A model generated the notes under the pieces. It was not told where the DNA came from and did not search any database. It worked only from the letters and a program-made list of their open reading frames with translations. Positions 52,083 through 61,786 of a stretch of 64,000 bases of DNA are shown here, in pieces. Position 1 is the first letter of the stretch. Each line of letters begins with the position of its first letter. The stretch is from Lachnospiraceae bacterium (lineage in GTDB: Bacteria; Bacillota; Clostridia; Lachnospirales; Lachnospiraceae). Made by a program: the position numbers and the translations under genes. Location of the stretch: the NCBI GenBank assembly GCA_014804695.1, contig JAAUZJ010000020.1, forward strand, positions 56,216-120,215, in the 5' to 3' direction.

Positions 52083-55000
52083 ATGGAGAAAGTAAGACGC
52101 ATTTATGTAGAAAAGAAAGCGCCTTTCGCAGTAAAAGCAAAGGAGCTTAAGGAAGAAATCGGAAGCTACTTAGGAATCCGGGGCGTGAAAGACGTCAGGG
52201 TATTTATCCGTTATGATGTTGAAAACATATCGGATGAAATCTTTGATAAGGCATGTAGAACAGTCTTTTCAGAGCCGCCTGTGGATATTTTATATGAAGA
52301 AAAAATTGATATACCGAAGGGTGGAAGGGTTTTCAGTGTAGAGTACTTACCCGGTCAATTTGATCAAAGGGCTGACTCGGCTGTTCAATGCGTACAGTTT
52401 TTGAAAGAGGATGAGGCACCGATCATTAAAACCGCCGTTACATACCTGCTTATCGGGGATATTTCCGATGATGAATTTGCAAAAATAAAGTCATACTGTA
52501 TCAATCCTGTGGACTCAAGAGAGACTGATATGATAAAGCCTGACACACTTGTCACTATATATGAAGAGCCCGCAGATGTCGCAATAATTGAGGAATTTAC
52601 CTCAATGTCTCAAGATAAATTCAAAGAGCTTTTTGACTCACTCGGTCTAGCAATGACATTTAAAGATTTTATCCATATTCAAAATTATTATAAGAACGAA
52701 GAACACAGAGAACCTACAATGACGGAAATAAGGGTTCTTGATACTTACTGGTCGGATCACTGCCGTCATACTACATTTTCTACGGAACTAAAGGAAATTA
52801 GTTTTGAAGAGGGATATTATCAGACTCCTATTAGGAAAACATATGAGAATTATCTTGCCGCAAGAGATGAGTTATTTGCGGGAAGAGAGGATAAATTCGT
52901 CTGTCTTATGGATCTGGCGCTTATGGGTATGCGCAAACTTAAAAAGGAAGGAAAACTGGACGATATGGAGCAGTCCGATGAAATTAACGCCTGCTCGGTT
53001 GTTGTTCCGGTGGAGATGGACTATGGCGATGGGCCTGTTACTGAGGAGTGGCTTGTCTTTTTCAAGAATGAGACACATAATCATCCTACTGAGATTGAGC
53101 CTTTTGGAGGCGCTGCAACATGCCTTGGAGGAGCAATCCGTGATCCGCTTTCCGGACGCGGTTATGTATATCAGGCAATGCGTGTTACAGGTGCGGCAGA
53201 CCCGACGGTTCCGGTGGCAGATACATTAAAGGGTAAATTGTCACAGAAGAAACTGGTAAGAGGGGCTGCCAGCGGTTATTCTTCATACGGAAACCAAATT
53301 GGATTATCGACCGGATTAGTCAAAGAAATCTATCATTCGGATTATGTGGCAAAAAGAATGGAAATAGGTGCGGTTATGGGAGCTGCACCCAGAAAGAATG
53401 TAATTCGTGAAACTTCGGATCCTGATGATATAATCATTCTCTTAGGCGGAAGGACAGGACGTGATGGCTGCGGTGGCGCGACCGGTTCATCAAAGGTGCA
53501 TACCGAGAGCTCGATCGAGACCTGCGGAGCCGAAGTGCAGAAAGGAAACGCACCTACCGAGCGCAAGATTCAGAGATTGTTCAGACGCGCCGAGGTGAGC
53601 CGTTTGATTAAGAAATGTAATGATTTCGGTGCAGGCGGCGTATCGGTTGCAATCGGGGAACTTGCAGACGGACTGGTTGTGGATCTGGATAAAGTGCCCA
53701 AGAAATATGCAGGCTTAGACGGTACTGAGTTAGCTATTTCGGAATCGCAGGAGAGGATGGCGGTAGTTGTTTCTCCTAAGGATGTGGAAGCGTTCCTATC
53801 TTATGCTAACGAAGAAAATCTTGAAGCTGTAGCTGTTGCAGTGGTTACAAAAGAACCCAGACTGGTGCTTAAGTGGCGCGGTAAGGAAATTGTTAATATT
53901 TCAAGAGCCTTCCTTGATACTAACGGAGCGCATCAGGAGACAGCGGTGCATGTGGACATGCCGGTAAAAGAAGATAATTATTTTAAGAAGATATCAACTC
54001 CTGCAGTAGAATCCGCTCTTAAACAGGGGGATATTAAAAAGGCATGGCTTACGCTTTTGAATGATTTAAACGTATGCTCACAAAAGGGACTTGTGGAAAT
54101 GTTTGATGCTTCAATCGGTGCAGGCAGCGTATATATGCCATATGGAGGTAAATACCAGCTTACAGAAACCCAGGCTATGGTTGCGAAGCTTCCGGTACTT
54201 AAGGGAAAAACAGATACGGTCACAATGATGAGTTATGGTTTCGATCCGTATTTGTCAAGCTGGAGTCCTTATCATGGAGCGATATATGCGGTAACAGAGT
54301 CAATGGCTAAGATAGTTGCAAATGGCGGGGATTATAAGAAAATCCGCTTTACATTCCAGGAATATTTCAGACGTATGAGTGAAGGTGCTGACCGGTGGAG
54401 TCAACCATTTGCAGCACTGCTTGGGGCATATGACGCGCAGATTGGTTACGGGCTTCCGTCTATAGGCGGTAAGGATTCCATGTCAGGAACATTCAATGAT
54501 ATAGACGTACCACCGACGTTAGTGTCATTTGCAGTTGATATAAATAGGAAACAAAGTATTATAACTCCGGAGCTCAAGCATTCCGGAAATAAACTGGTTA
54601 AGTTCTGCATTAAGAAAGACGAATATGATTTACCAGTCTATAACAATGTTATGAAGGTTTACGACAAGGTATTGACGTTAATGTCGGAAAAGACAATAGT
54701 GTCAGCCTATGCTATTGACTCAAAAGGTCTGGCAGCAGCGCTCAGTAAAATGGCGTTTGGTAATAAACTGGGTGTGACTATTGAGAAAGATTTGGCAGTT
54801 GAAGAACTTTTTGCAAATGGGCTGGGTGAAATAATTGCTGAAATGCCTGAAGAAGCAGCAGAGGAGCTTGTAAAAGCTTCTGCCGACGGAAATGCAGTTT
54901 GCGATGCAAACAGCAACGTTGTTTGTATTATGGTAGGTACGGTAACGGATGAAGCCGCTTTTGTATATGGAGATGTAAGGATTACAATGGATGAAGCGCT

Positions 55001-55952
55001 TAAATCGTGGACTTCCAAACTTGATAAGGTGTTCCCATACACGGCGGATGGGGATTTGTCGACTGAAACAGTCAATACAAGTAAAGCGGAAACCGCGTAT
55101 GAAGCACCGCTGTATGATACAAAAGAAGTATATGTATGTAAGCACAAAACCGCACGTCCCACCGTATTTATTCCGGTATTTCCCGGTACAAACTGTGAGT
55201 ATGACAGCGCAATGGCATTTGAGAGAGCAGGAGCGGACGTTATTACCAAAGTATTTAAGAACCTGACGCCGCAGGATATTATAGACAGTGTGGAAATTTT
55301 TGAAAAATCCATAGCTCAGTCACAGATCATTATGTTCCCGGGAGGTTTTTCAGCAGGTGATGAACCGGATGGTTCCGCTAAATTCTTTGCTACAGCCTTC
55401 CAGAATGAAAAGATGAAGGAAGCGGTAATGAAACTGTTGAATGAAAGGGATGGTCTTGCGCTTGGAATTTGTAACGGCTTTCAGGCACTTATTAAACTGG
55501 GGCTGGTTCCTTATGGTGAAATTGTGGGACAGAAAGAAGATTCGCCTACATTAACTTTTAACACTGTTAATCGGCATATTTCCAAGATGGCATATATTAA
55601 GGTCGTATCCAATAAGTCTCCATGGCTTGCGGGAGCCGTACTTGGAAATACTTATGTAAACCCGGCATCTCATGGTGAAGGCCGTTTTGTAGCGCCTAAG
55701 GAGTGGATAGAGAAACTTTTTGCAAACGGACAGGTGGCTACCAGATATGCAGATTCGGACGGAAATATTACTACAGACGAAGAGTGGAACATCAACGGCT
55801 CATATGCCCAGATAGAGGGAATTACTTCTCCTGACGGACGCTGTCTTGGTAAGATGGCACATTCTGAAAGAAGAGGAGATGGCGTTGCTATTAATATTTA
55901 CGGCGAACAGGATTTGAAAATATTTGAGTCAGGTGTTGCTTATTTTAAATAA
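52083..55952 (+). CDS. purL: Phosphoribosylformylglycinamidine synthase, single-chain form
   Basis: Converts FGAR to FGAM with glutamine and ATP. The 1289 residues form the large fused type: N-terminal PurS-like part (1-170), linker with DTYWSDHCRHTTF, two AIRS-like halves (KNETHNHPTEIEPFGGAATC near 330; SIGGKDSMSGTF near 795) and a C-terminal class I glutaminase with VFPGTNCEYDSA, nucleophile Cys1130 in LGICNGFQ, and a His-Glu pair in the SHGEGRF region. It stands apart from the purE-M-N-D operon. RBS GGAGGA is 12 bases before the ATG. Confidence 0.97.
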   Translation: MEKVRRIYVEKKAPFAVKAKELKEEIGSYLGIRGVKDVRVFIRYDVENISDEIFDKACRTVFSEPPVDILYEEKIDIPKGGRVFSVEYLPGQFDQRADSAVQCVQFLKEDEAPIIKTAVTYLLIGDISDDEFAKIKSYCINPVDSRETDMIKPDTLVTIYEEPADVAIIEEFTSMSQDKFKELFDSLGLAMTFKDFIHIQNYYKNEEHREPTMTEIRVLDTYWSDHCRHTTFSTELKEISFEEGYYQTPIRKTYENYLAARDELFAGREDKFVCLMDLALMGMRKLKKEGKLDDMEQSDEINACSVVVPVEMDYGDGPVTEEWLVFFKNETHNHPTEIEPFGGAATCLGGAIRDPLSGRGYVYQAMRVTGAADPTVPVADTLKGKLSQKKLVRGAASGYSSYGNQIGLSTGLVKEIYHSDYVAKRMEIGAVMGAAPRKNVIRETSDPDDIIILLGGRTGRDGCGGATGSSKVHTESSIETCGAEVQKGNAPTERKIQRLFRRAEVSRLIKKCNDFGAGGVSVAIGELADGLVVDLDKVPKKYAGLDGTELAISESQERMAVVVSPKDVEAFLSYANEENLEAVAVAVVTKEPRLVLKWRGKEIVNISRAFLDTNGAHQETAVHVDMPVKEDNYFKKISTPAVESALKQGDIKKAWLTLLNDLNVCSQKGLVEMFDASIGAGSVYMPYGGKYQLTETQAMVAKLPVLKGKTDTVTMMSYGFDPYLSSWSPYHGAIYAVTESMAKIVANGGDYKKIRFTFQEYFRRMSEGADRWSQPFAALLGAYDAQIGYGLPSIGGKDSMSGTFNDIDVPPTLVSFAVDINRKQSIITPELKHSGNKLVKFCIKKDEYDLPVYNNVMKVYDKVLTLMSEKTIVSAYAIDSKGLAAALSKMAFGNKLGVTIEKDLAVEELFANGLGEIIAEMPEEAAEELVKASADGNAVCDANSNVVCIMVGTVTDEAAFVYGDVRITMDEALKSWTSKLDKVFPYTADGDLSTETVNTSKAETAYEAPLYDTKEVYVCKHKTARPTVFIPVFPGTNCEYDSAMAFERAGADVITKVFKNLTPQDIIDSVEIFEKSIAQSQIIMFPGGFSAGDEPDGSAKFFATAFQNEKMKEAVMKLLNERDGLALGICNGFQALIKLGLVPYGEIVGQKEDSPTLTFNTVNRHISKMAYIKVVSNKSPWLAGAVLGNTYVNPASHGEGRFVAPKEWIEKLFANGQVATRYADSDGNITTDEEWNINGSYAQIEGITSPDGRCLGKMAHSERRGDGVAINIYGEQDLKIFESGVAYFK

Positions 55953-55960
55953 AGGTTATC

Positions 55961-55989
55961 TTGAAGAACTTAGACTCTTGTGCTATAAT
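55961..55989 (+). promoter_or_regulatory. carAB promoter
   Basis: TTGAAG (55961-55966), 17-bp spacer, TATAAT (55984-55989) with an extended TGC. It starts nine bases after the purL stop. No PyrR-type attenuator fits in the 47-base leader. Confidence 0.8.
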
Positions 55990-56036
55990 GAACCGATTGT
56001 GCAAAAAGAATATACAGAGAGGAAACAGGTGGCGGA

Positions 56037-57221
56037 ATGAAGGCATTTTTAATTTTGGAAGATGGAACCGTATTTGAAGGTATCCATATTGGCGCTGATA
56101 AAGAAATCATCAGTGAAGTTGTTTTTAATACCTCCATGGTGGGTTATCTGGAAGTTTTGACCGATCCTTCCTATGCAGGACAAGCTGTGTGCATGACTTA
56201 TCCGTTGATAGGAAACTATGGAGTATGCAGGGAAGATATGGAATCGGAACGTGCTTGGCCCGATGGATTTATTGTAAGGGAGCTCAGCAGAATGCCCAGT
56301 AATTTCAGATGTGATATGACTATTCAGGAGTTTCTTGAAGAGAATAACGTCGCAGGAATTGCTAAGATCGATACGAGGGCACTTACTAAAATCCTTCGCG
56401 AAAAGGGTACTATGAACGGGATGATCACCACTGATGAAAACTATAAATTAGATGAGATCATTCCTAAATTGAAAGAATATAATACCGGAAAAGCTGTAGA
56501 ATACGTAACCTGTAAAGATAAATATGAGTTAAAAGGAAGTAAGGACTTATCAGAGAATGGCCCGATTACCGGAACTGCCCGTTTTGTGGCAAAAGATTAT
56601 GCGGCCGGCAAGCGTGAAATGCGGCCAAGCATGGTACGTGAAATTACCGGACAGGGACTTAAGGTAGCCTTGCTTAATCTGGGTTCTAAGAATAATATAG
56701 CGAAATCCCTTGCTGCAAGAGGCTGCGATGTAACTGTATATCCGGCTTTTACCAAGGCTGAGGAGATCATAGCGGATGCGCCCGATGGCATTATGATAAG
56801 TAACGGACCGGGGGATCCGAAAGAATGTGAAAGTATTATCAAAGAAATTAAGAAGTTATATGATACCGATATACCTATTTTTGCAATTTGTTTAGGGCAT
56901 CAGTTGATGGCGCTTGCAACAGGTGGAGACACTTTTAAGATGAAGTACGGACACAGGGGCGGAAATCATCCGGTAAAAGAATTGGAGACCGGTAGAGTCT
57001 ATATTTCTTCGCAGAATCATGGATACGTGGTAGATATGGATAAACTTGACCCTAAAGTGGCAACTCCGGCATATATAAATGTCAATGACGGCACAAACGA
57101 GGGGCTTAACTATACCGGCAAGAATATTTTTACCGTACAGTTCCATCCGGAAGCATGTCCGGGTCCTCAGGATTCGGTTGACTTGTTTGGTAAATTTATT
57201 GCGATGATGAGGAGGGTGTGA
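56037..57221 (+). CDS. carA: Carbamoyl phosphate synthase, glutaminase subunit
   Basis: Supplies ammonia to CarB for carbamoyl phosphate, used for arginine and pyrimidines. The 394 residues have the N-terminal CPSase_sn domain (FLILEDGTVFEG, FNTSMVGYLEVLTDPSYAGQ) and a C-terminal class I glutaminase with nucleophile Cys285 in AICLGHQLMALA and the His/Glu of VQFHPEACPGP. It is slightly longer than E. coli CarA, with an extra segment near 165-205. It is followed one base later by carB. Confidence 0.97.
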   Translation: MKAFLILEDGTVFEGIHIGADKEIISEVVFNTSMVGYLEVLTDPSYAGQAVCMTYPLIGNYGVCREDMESERAWPDGFIVRELSRMPSNFRCDMTIQEFLEENNVAGIAKIDTRALTKILREKGTMNGMITTDENYKLDEIIPKLKEYNTGKAVEYVTCKDKYELKGSKDLSENGPITGTARFVAKDYAAGKREMRPSMVREITGQGLKVALLNLGSKNNIAKSLAARGCDVTVYPAFTKAEEIIADAPDGIMISNGPGDPKECESIIKEIKKLYDTDIPIFAICLGHQLMALATGGDTFKMKYGHRGGNHPVKELETGRVYISSQNHGYVVDMDKLDPKVATPAYINVNDGTNEGLNYTGKNIFTVQFHPEACPGPQDSVDLFGKFIAMMRRV

Positions 57222-57222
57222 G

Positions 57223-60200
57223 ATGCCAAAGAATCCAAATGTAAAAAGAGTATTGGTTATAGGTTCGGGACCGATTGTTATCGGGCAGGCAGCAGAGTTT
57301 GACTATGCGGGTACGCAGGCCTGTCGATCCCTTAAAGAAGAAGGCATGGAAGTTATTCTCGTTAACTCTAACCCGGCAACAATCATGACGGATGGGGATA
57401 TCGCAGATAAGGTGTATATTGAACCACTGACTGCTAAGGTTTTAGAGCAGATCATTATTAAAGAAAAGCCGGACAGCCTTTTACCCAACATGGGCGGACA
57501 GGCCGGATTGAACCTCGGTATGGAACTGGATGAGACCGGTTTCTTAGCCGAGCATGGCGTGACTTTACTTGGTACGACTGCAAAAACGATTAAGAAGGCG
57601 GAAGATCGGCTTGAATTTAAGGAAACTATGGAGAAAATAGGGGAGCCATGCGCGCCTTCCCTTGTTGTAGAAAATATACAGGACGGTATTGATTTTGCAA
57701 ATGAAATCGGCTATCCGGTGGTGCTTCGTCCGGCATATACGCTGGGCGGTTCAGGCGGCGGTATTGCCAATGATCAGAGAGAGTTAGAGGAAATTCTTGC
57801 CAATGGTCTCAGACTTTCCCGCGTGGGACAGGTCCTGGTGGAGCGCTGTATTGCAGGCTGGAAAGAAATCGAGTATGAGGTTATACGTGACGGAGCCGGA
57901 AACTGTATTACCGTATGTAGTATGGAGAATGTTGATCCGGTGGGTGTTCACACAGGTGACAGTATTGTCGTAGCGCCTGCCCAGACTTTGGGAGACAAAG
58001 AGTATCACATGCTTAGGAGCGCGGCGCTCAATATTATTAACGAGCTGGAAATTACAGGCGGTTGTAACGTGCAGTTTGCCTTGCATCCCATCAGCTTTGA
58101 ATATTGTGTAATTGAGGTTAACCCTCGTGTAAGCCGTTCATCGGCCCTGGCTTCTAAGGCAACAGGCTATCCTATTGCCAAGGTTGCTGCTAAGATTGCG
58201 CTTGGTTATAACCTTGACGAAATCAGAAACGCCATTACGGGTAAAACATTTGCAAGCTTTGAGCCGACAATTGATTACTGTGTGTTAAAAATACCCAGAC
58301 TGCCTTTTGATAAATTTATTACGGCAAAACGTACATTGACAACACAGATGAAGGCGACCGGAGAGGTTATGAGTATATGTGATAACTTTGAAGGCGCTAT
58401 GATGAAGGCAATCCGTTCACTCGAGCAGCATGTGGACTGTCTGCGCAGCTATGATTTTACGGATTTGTCCAAGGAAGAGCTTATTGAACGCATGAAGACC
58501 GTGGACGATCAGAGAATATATATCATTGCCGAAGCAATAAGAAAAGGCGTGGATTATGATACTGTATTCAATATTACGATGATAGATAAATGGTTTATAG
58601 ATAAAATTGCGATTCTGACAGAGATGGAAGATGCACTTGAAAAAGGACCGCTTACCGTAGAATTGTTAAAAGAAGCTAAACGTATGGAGTTCCCGGATAA
58701 TGTCATTGCAAGACTTACCGGTAAGACCGAAGATGAAATCAAGAAAATGCGTTATGATAACGGCATTGTTGCGGCTTTTAAAATGGTTGATACCTGCGCA
58801 GCAGAGTTCGAGGCAGCCACACCCTACTATTATTCGGTATTTGGCTCGGAAACAGAAGTTGCAGAGACCAATCCTAAGAAAAAAGTATTGGTGCTGGGTT
58901 CAGGTCCGATCCGTATAGGACAGGGTATAGAGTTTGATTACTGTTCGGTTCATGCCACATGGGCATTTTCCAAGGCAGGATATGAGACTATAATAATTAA
59001 CAATAACCCCGAAACCGTAAGTACGGATTTTGATATTGCGGATAAGCTCTATTTTGAGCCGTTAACACCGGAAGATGTAGAAAATATCGTCAATATAGAG
59101 AAACCCGACGGTGCGGTAGTACAGTTTGGCGGTCAAACAGCAATTAAGCTGACGGAGAGTTTGATGAAGATGGGCGTGCCGATTCTCGGAACTCAGGCTG
59201 AAGATGTAGATGCCGCAGAAGACAGGGAATTATTTGATAAAATACTGGAAGAGACCGAAATCCCAAGGGCAGCAGGCGGAACCGTATATACGGCCGAAGA
59301 AGCCAAAGAGGTTGCCAACAGGCTTGGATATCCTGTTTTGGTAAGGCCTTCTTATGTGCTTGGCGGTCAGGGAATGCAAATCGCAATTTCGGATAAGGAA
59401 ATCGAAGAGTTTATGGCGGTTATTAATCGTTATGAGCAGGACCATCCGATTCTGGTAGACAAATACCTTCAGGGAAAAGAATTGGAGGTAGACGCAGTAT
59501 GCGACGGCACTGATATTCTTATTCCGGGAATTATGGAGCATATAGAGAGAACGGGAGTTCACTCCGGTGACAGTATTTCTGTTTATCCTGCTCCGACTGT
59601 CAGCGACAAGGTCAAGGAAACCATTGCGGAATATTCCAGGAGACTGGCTAAGGCGCTTCACGTAATAGGGTTAATTAATATACAGTTTATCGCAGTAAAC
59701 GACGAGGTTTATGTAATTGAGGTAAATCCCCGTTCATCGCGTACTGTTCCTTATATAAGCAAAGTTACAGGAATACCGATAGTAGATTTGGCTACGGAGG
59801 TAATTATAGGTAAAAAGATCCGCGAACTTGGATATGAACCGGGCTTACAGCCGGCAGCAGATTATTTTGCAATTAAGATGCCTGTATTCTCCTTTGAAAA
59901 AATTTACGGTGCCGAAATCAGCTTAGGACCTGAAATGAAATCAACAGGCGAATGCCTCGGTATATCCAAGACCTTTAACGAAGCTCTTTATAAGGCTTTC
60001 TTAGGTGCCGGAGTTAATCTGCCTAAGTATAAGCGCATGATTATTACCGTAAAAGACGCCGATAAGGGTGAAGCTATAGAGGTTGCAAGACGCTTTGAAA
60101 AGCTTGGCTATAAGATATATGCTACAAGAAGCACATCGGCAGCTTTGAATGAGGCTGGTGTAAAAGCAAGAAAAGTTAATAAGATTCAACAGGAATCACC

Positions 60201-60432
60201 TACGGTTATGGACCTTATCCTAGGTCATGAAATTGACCTTGTAATTGATACGCCGACACAGGGGCGTGACAAGAGCAGGGATGGTTTCCTGATCAGAAGA
60301 ACCGCGATTGAGACCGGAGTGTATTGTATAACGGCAATGGATACGGCTACGGCGCTTGTTTCGAGTCTGGAGAATGCGGCGTCGCAGGGTGAGTTGAATT
60401 TGGTGGATATTGCGACTATTGCGAAGAGATAG
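57223..60432 (+). CDS. carB: Carbamoyl phosphate synthase, large subunit
   Basis: The 1069 residues contain two homologous ATP-grasp halves: carboxyphosphate half (1 to about 400, with GSGPIVIGQAAEFDYAGTQ and LRPAYTLGGSGGGI), oligomerisation domain (about 400-545), carbamoyl-phosphate half (about 546-930, with GSGPIRIGQGIEFDYC and VRPSYVLGGQGMQI) and the C-terminal allosteric MGS-like domain (about 935-1069). Full length and intact. The ATG is one base past the carA stop, so the two are translated together. A long inverted repeat follows the stop. Confidence 0.98.
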   Translation: MPKNPNVKRVLVIGSGPIVIGQAAEFDYAGTQACRSLKEEGMEVILVNSNPATIMTDGDIADKVYIEPLTAKVLEQIIIKEKPDSLLPNMGGQAGLNLGMELDETGFLAEHGVTLLGTTAKTIKKAEDRLEFKETMEKIGEPCAPSLVVENIQDGIDFANEIGYPVVLRPAYTLGGSGGGIANDQRELEEILANGLRLSRVGQVLVERCIAGWKEIEYEVIRDGAGNCITVCSMENVDPVGVHTGDSIVVAPAQTLGDKEYHMLRSAALNIINELEITGGCNVQFALHPISFEYCVIEVNPRVSRSSALASKATGYPIAKVAAKIALGYNLDEIRNAITGKTFASFEPTIDYCVLKIPRLPFDKFITAKRTLTTQMKATGEVMSICDNFEGAMMKAIRSLEQHVDCLRSYDFTDLSKEELIERMKTVDDQRIYIIAEAIRKGVDYDTVFNITMIDKWFIDKIAILTEMEDALEKGPLTVELLKEAKRMEFPDNVIARLTGKTEDEIKKMRYDNGIVAAFKMVDTCAAEFEAATPYYYSVFGSETEVAETNPKKKVLVLGSGPIRIGQGIEFDYCSVHATWAFSKAGYETIIINNNPETVSTDFDIADKLYFEPLTPEDVENIVNIEKPDGAVVQFGGQTAIKLTESLMKMGVPILGTQAEDVDAAEDRELFDKILEETEIPRAAGGTVYTAEEAKEVANRLGYPVLVRPSYVLGGQGMQIAISDKEIEEFMAVINRYEQDHPILVDKYLQGKELEVDAVCDGTDILIPGIMEHIERTGVHSGDSISVYPAPTVSDKVKETIAEYSRRLAKALHVIGLINIQFIAVNDEVYVIEVNPRSSRTVPYISKVTGIPIVDLATEVIIGKKIRELGYEPGLQPAADYFAIKMPVFSFEKIYGAEISLGPEMKSTGECLGISKTFNEALYKAFLGAGVNLPKYKRMIITVKDADKGEAIEVARRFEKLGYKIYATRSTSAALNEAGVKARKVNKIQQESPTVMDLILGHEIDLVIDTPTQGRDKSRDGFLIRRTAIETGVYCITAMDTATALVSSLENAASQGELNLVDIATIAKR

Positions 60433-60469
60433 AGGATGATTGGATGCGGTGGGCAGATTGCACAGTAGG

Positions 60470-60740
60470 ATTGGCTGTGGAGGCCGCCGCATCTATATAT
60501 TAATCTGTACCTATGACGTTGTCCGGAAAGTAAGAAATTCTAAACATTCCTAGTTAGGTTGTGAGAGACGGACGCAAGCGGGGCAAATTCGCCATCCATG
60601 GCTCAGTTGCCCCTTTTCGGAACATCGTGTTCCGAAATTGCTGGAACCCCAAATAGGAATGTTAAGAATTTCTAATTTCCTTCCAAAGACATAGTTACAG
60701 ATTAATATATAGATGCGGCGGCTTCGGCAGGCGATTCTAC
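60470..60740. repeat. Long inverted repeat, core family 2 (copy at 60.6 kb)
   Basis: Arms 60483-60551 and 60655-60722 are complementary with few mismatches, and weaker pairing extends outward. The core 60568-60644 (77 bp) is identical to 13310-13386, and 60653-60685 is identical to 13395-13427. The outer arm here is GCCGCCGCATC..., unrelated to the 13.3-kb arm. It occupies most of the 397-base gap between carB and queH; the remaining 80 bases before queH are AT-rich with no clear site. Confidence 0.9.
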
Positions 60741-60829
60741 CCGGCAACTTGTCATATTAGGTTTTAAATGTAGCGTTTGACACCTTAGTCCTAAAAAATT
60801 AATAAGAATAAGAAATAAATATAATAAAA

Positions 60830-61555
60830 ATGAGTAGCATAAGAAATTATCAGAAAGAACTGGACAGTATAATAGAAGAGATTAGCGGTAGGATGTCCGA
60901 TTTAGAGATGCAGGAGCCACCGAGACTTTTATTGCATAGCTGTTGTGCTCCTTGCAGCAGTTATGTTTTGGAGTATTTGCGGCGTTTTTTTAGAATTACG
61001 GTGTTCTATTACAATCCTAATATTTCTATGGAGCCGGAGTATGTTAAACGTGTCGAAGAGCAGAAGCGGCTGATTGCAGCGTATAATGAAAACTTGAAGC
61101 AGGGGCAGGGGGCCCGTGCTGAATTGCAGCAGGATGGACTTGCAGAATCTCAGCTAAAAATGGAGAACGAAGCCGAAACAGCATATCCGATTGAAATTAT
61201 AGAAGGTGATTATGAACCGGAACGCTTTTTTGAGGCGGTTAAGGGGCTTGAAGAATGTCCGGAGGGCGGTGAGCGCTGCTTTGCATGTTATGAATTGCGC
61301 CTTAGAAAAACGTCGCAAATCGCCGTGGGCGAAAAATTCGACTATTTCACAACCACACTAACAATAAGCCCGCTCAAAAATGCTCCAAAATTGAACGAAA
61401 TCGGAGAACGACTTTCAACAGAGTGCGGAGTTAAATGGCTGCCCTCCGACTTCAAGAAAAAAGGCGGCTACCAACGCTCGATTGAATTATCTAAAGAGTA
61501 CCAGCTTTATAGGCAGAATTACTGCGGCTGTGTCTACTCTAAGACGTCGAAATAA
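60830..61555 (+). CDS. queH: Epoxyqueuosine reductase QueH
   Basis: Last step of queuosine synthesis on tRNA: reduces epoxyqueuosine. The 241 residues show the QueH (DUF208) cysteine pattern: C38 C39 with C42 in HSCCAPCSS, C150 and C153 in CFACYELRL, and C232/C234 in YCGCVYS; the first four are the expected iron-sulfur ligands. An insert of about 25 residues (90-118), rich in Gln, Glu and Ala, is extra compared with typical members. The ATG lacks a good RBS (upstream is all A/T), so translation may be weak. A long hairpin follows. Confidence 0.9.
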   Translation: MSSIRNYQKELDSIIEEISGRMSDLEMQEPPRLLLHSCCAPCSSYVLEYLRRFFRITVFYYNPNISMEPEYVKRVEEQKRLIAAYNENLKQGQGARAELQQDGLAESQLKMENEAETAYPIEIIEGDYEPERFFEAVKGLEECPEGGERCFACYELRLRKTSQIAVGEKFDYFTTTLTISPLKNAPKLNEIGERLSTECGVKWLPSDFKKKGGYQRSIELSKEYQLYRQNYCGCVYSKTSK

Positions 61556-61618
61556 GATTCTGCTTTAGTTTCCTTCGGTCTCATGACCTTGGATATATCG
61601 CTTTTTAATAACCAGAAT

Positions 61619-61753
61619 GATTGCAAACTGAGTTCCCAATACCCAGAACTTAGACAATATAAATAAAAACGGGGCGACCTTCGCTCCCGCGGTTCGAGCC
61701 CCGTTTTTATTTATATTATCTAAGTTCGTGGCATTTGCCTCTCCCTTGCAATC
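61619..61753. repeat. Long hairpin between queH and argS
   Basis: Arms 61646-61675 and 61698-61727 pair over 30 bp with one mismatch. A further outer pair GATTGCAA (61619-61626)/TTGCAATC (61746-61753) closes it. The inner stem ACGGGGC/GCCCCGT followed by TTTTT makes it a strong terminator for queH, and by symmetry for the other strand. The overall plan resembles the other four long repeats, but no shared core was seen. Confidence 0.85.
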
Positions 61754-61786
61754 ACCAATATATTTAGAAAAGGAATGGATTTCACC

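Noticed and set aside
54707-55312. 201-codon minus-strand frame inside purL
   Set aside because: Antisense to a certain gene, Ser-rich shadow composition.
61676-61712. tRNA-like GGTTCGAGCCCC motif between queH and argS
   Set aside because: It resembles a T-arm by sequence only; there is no D-arm, anticodon arm or acceptor stem, and the bases belong to the long hairpin.
61556-61786. T-box riboswitch ahead of argS
   Set aside because: No conserved T-box sequence or specifier stem; the gap is taken up by the long symmetrical hairpin.
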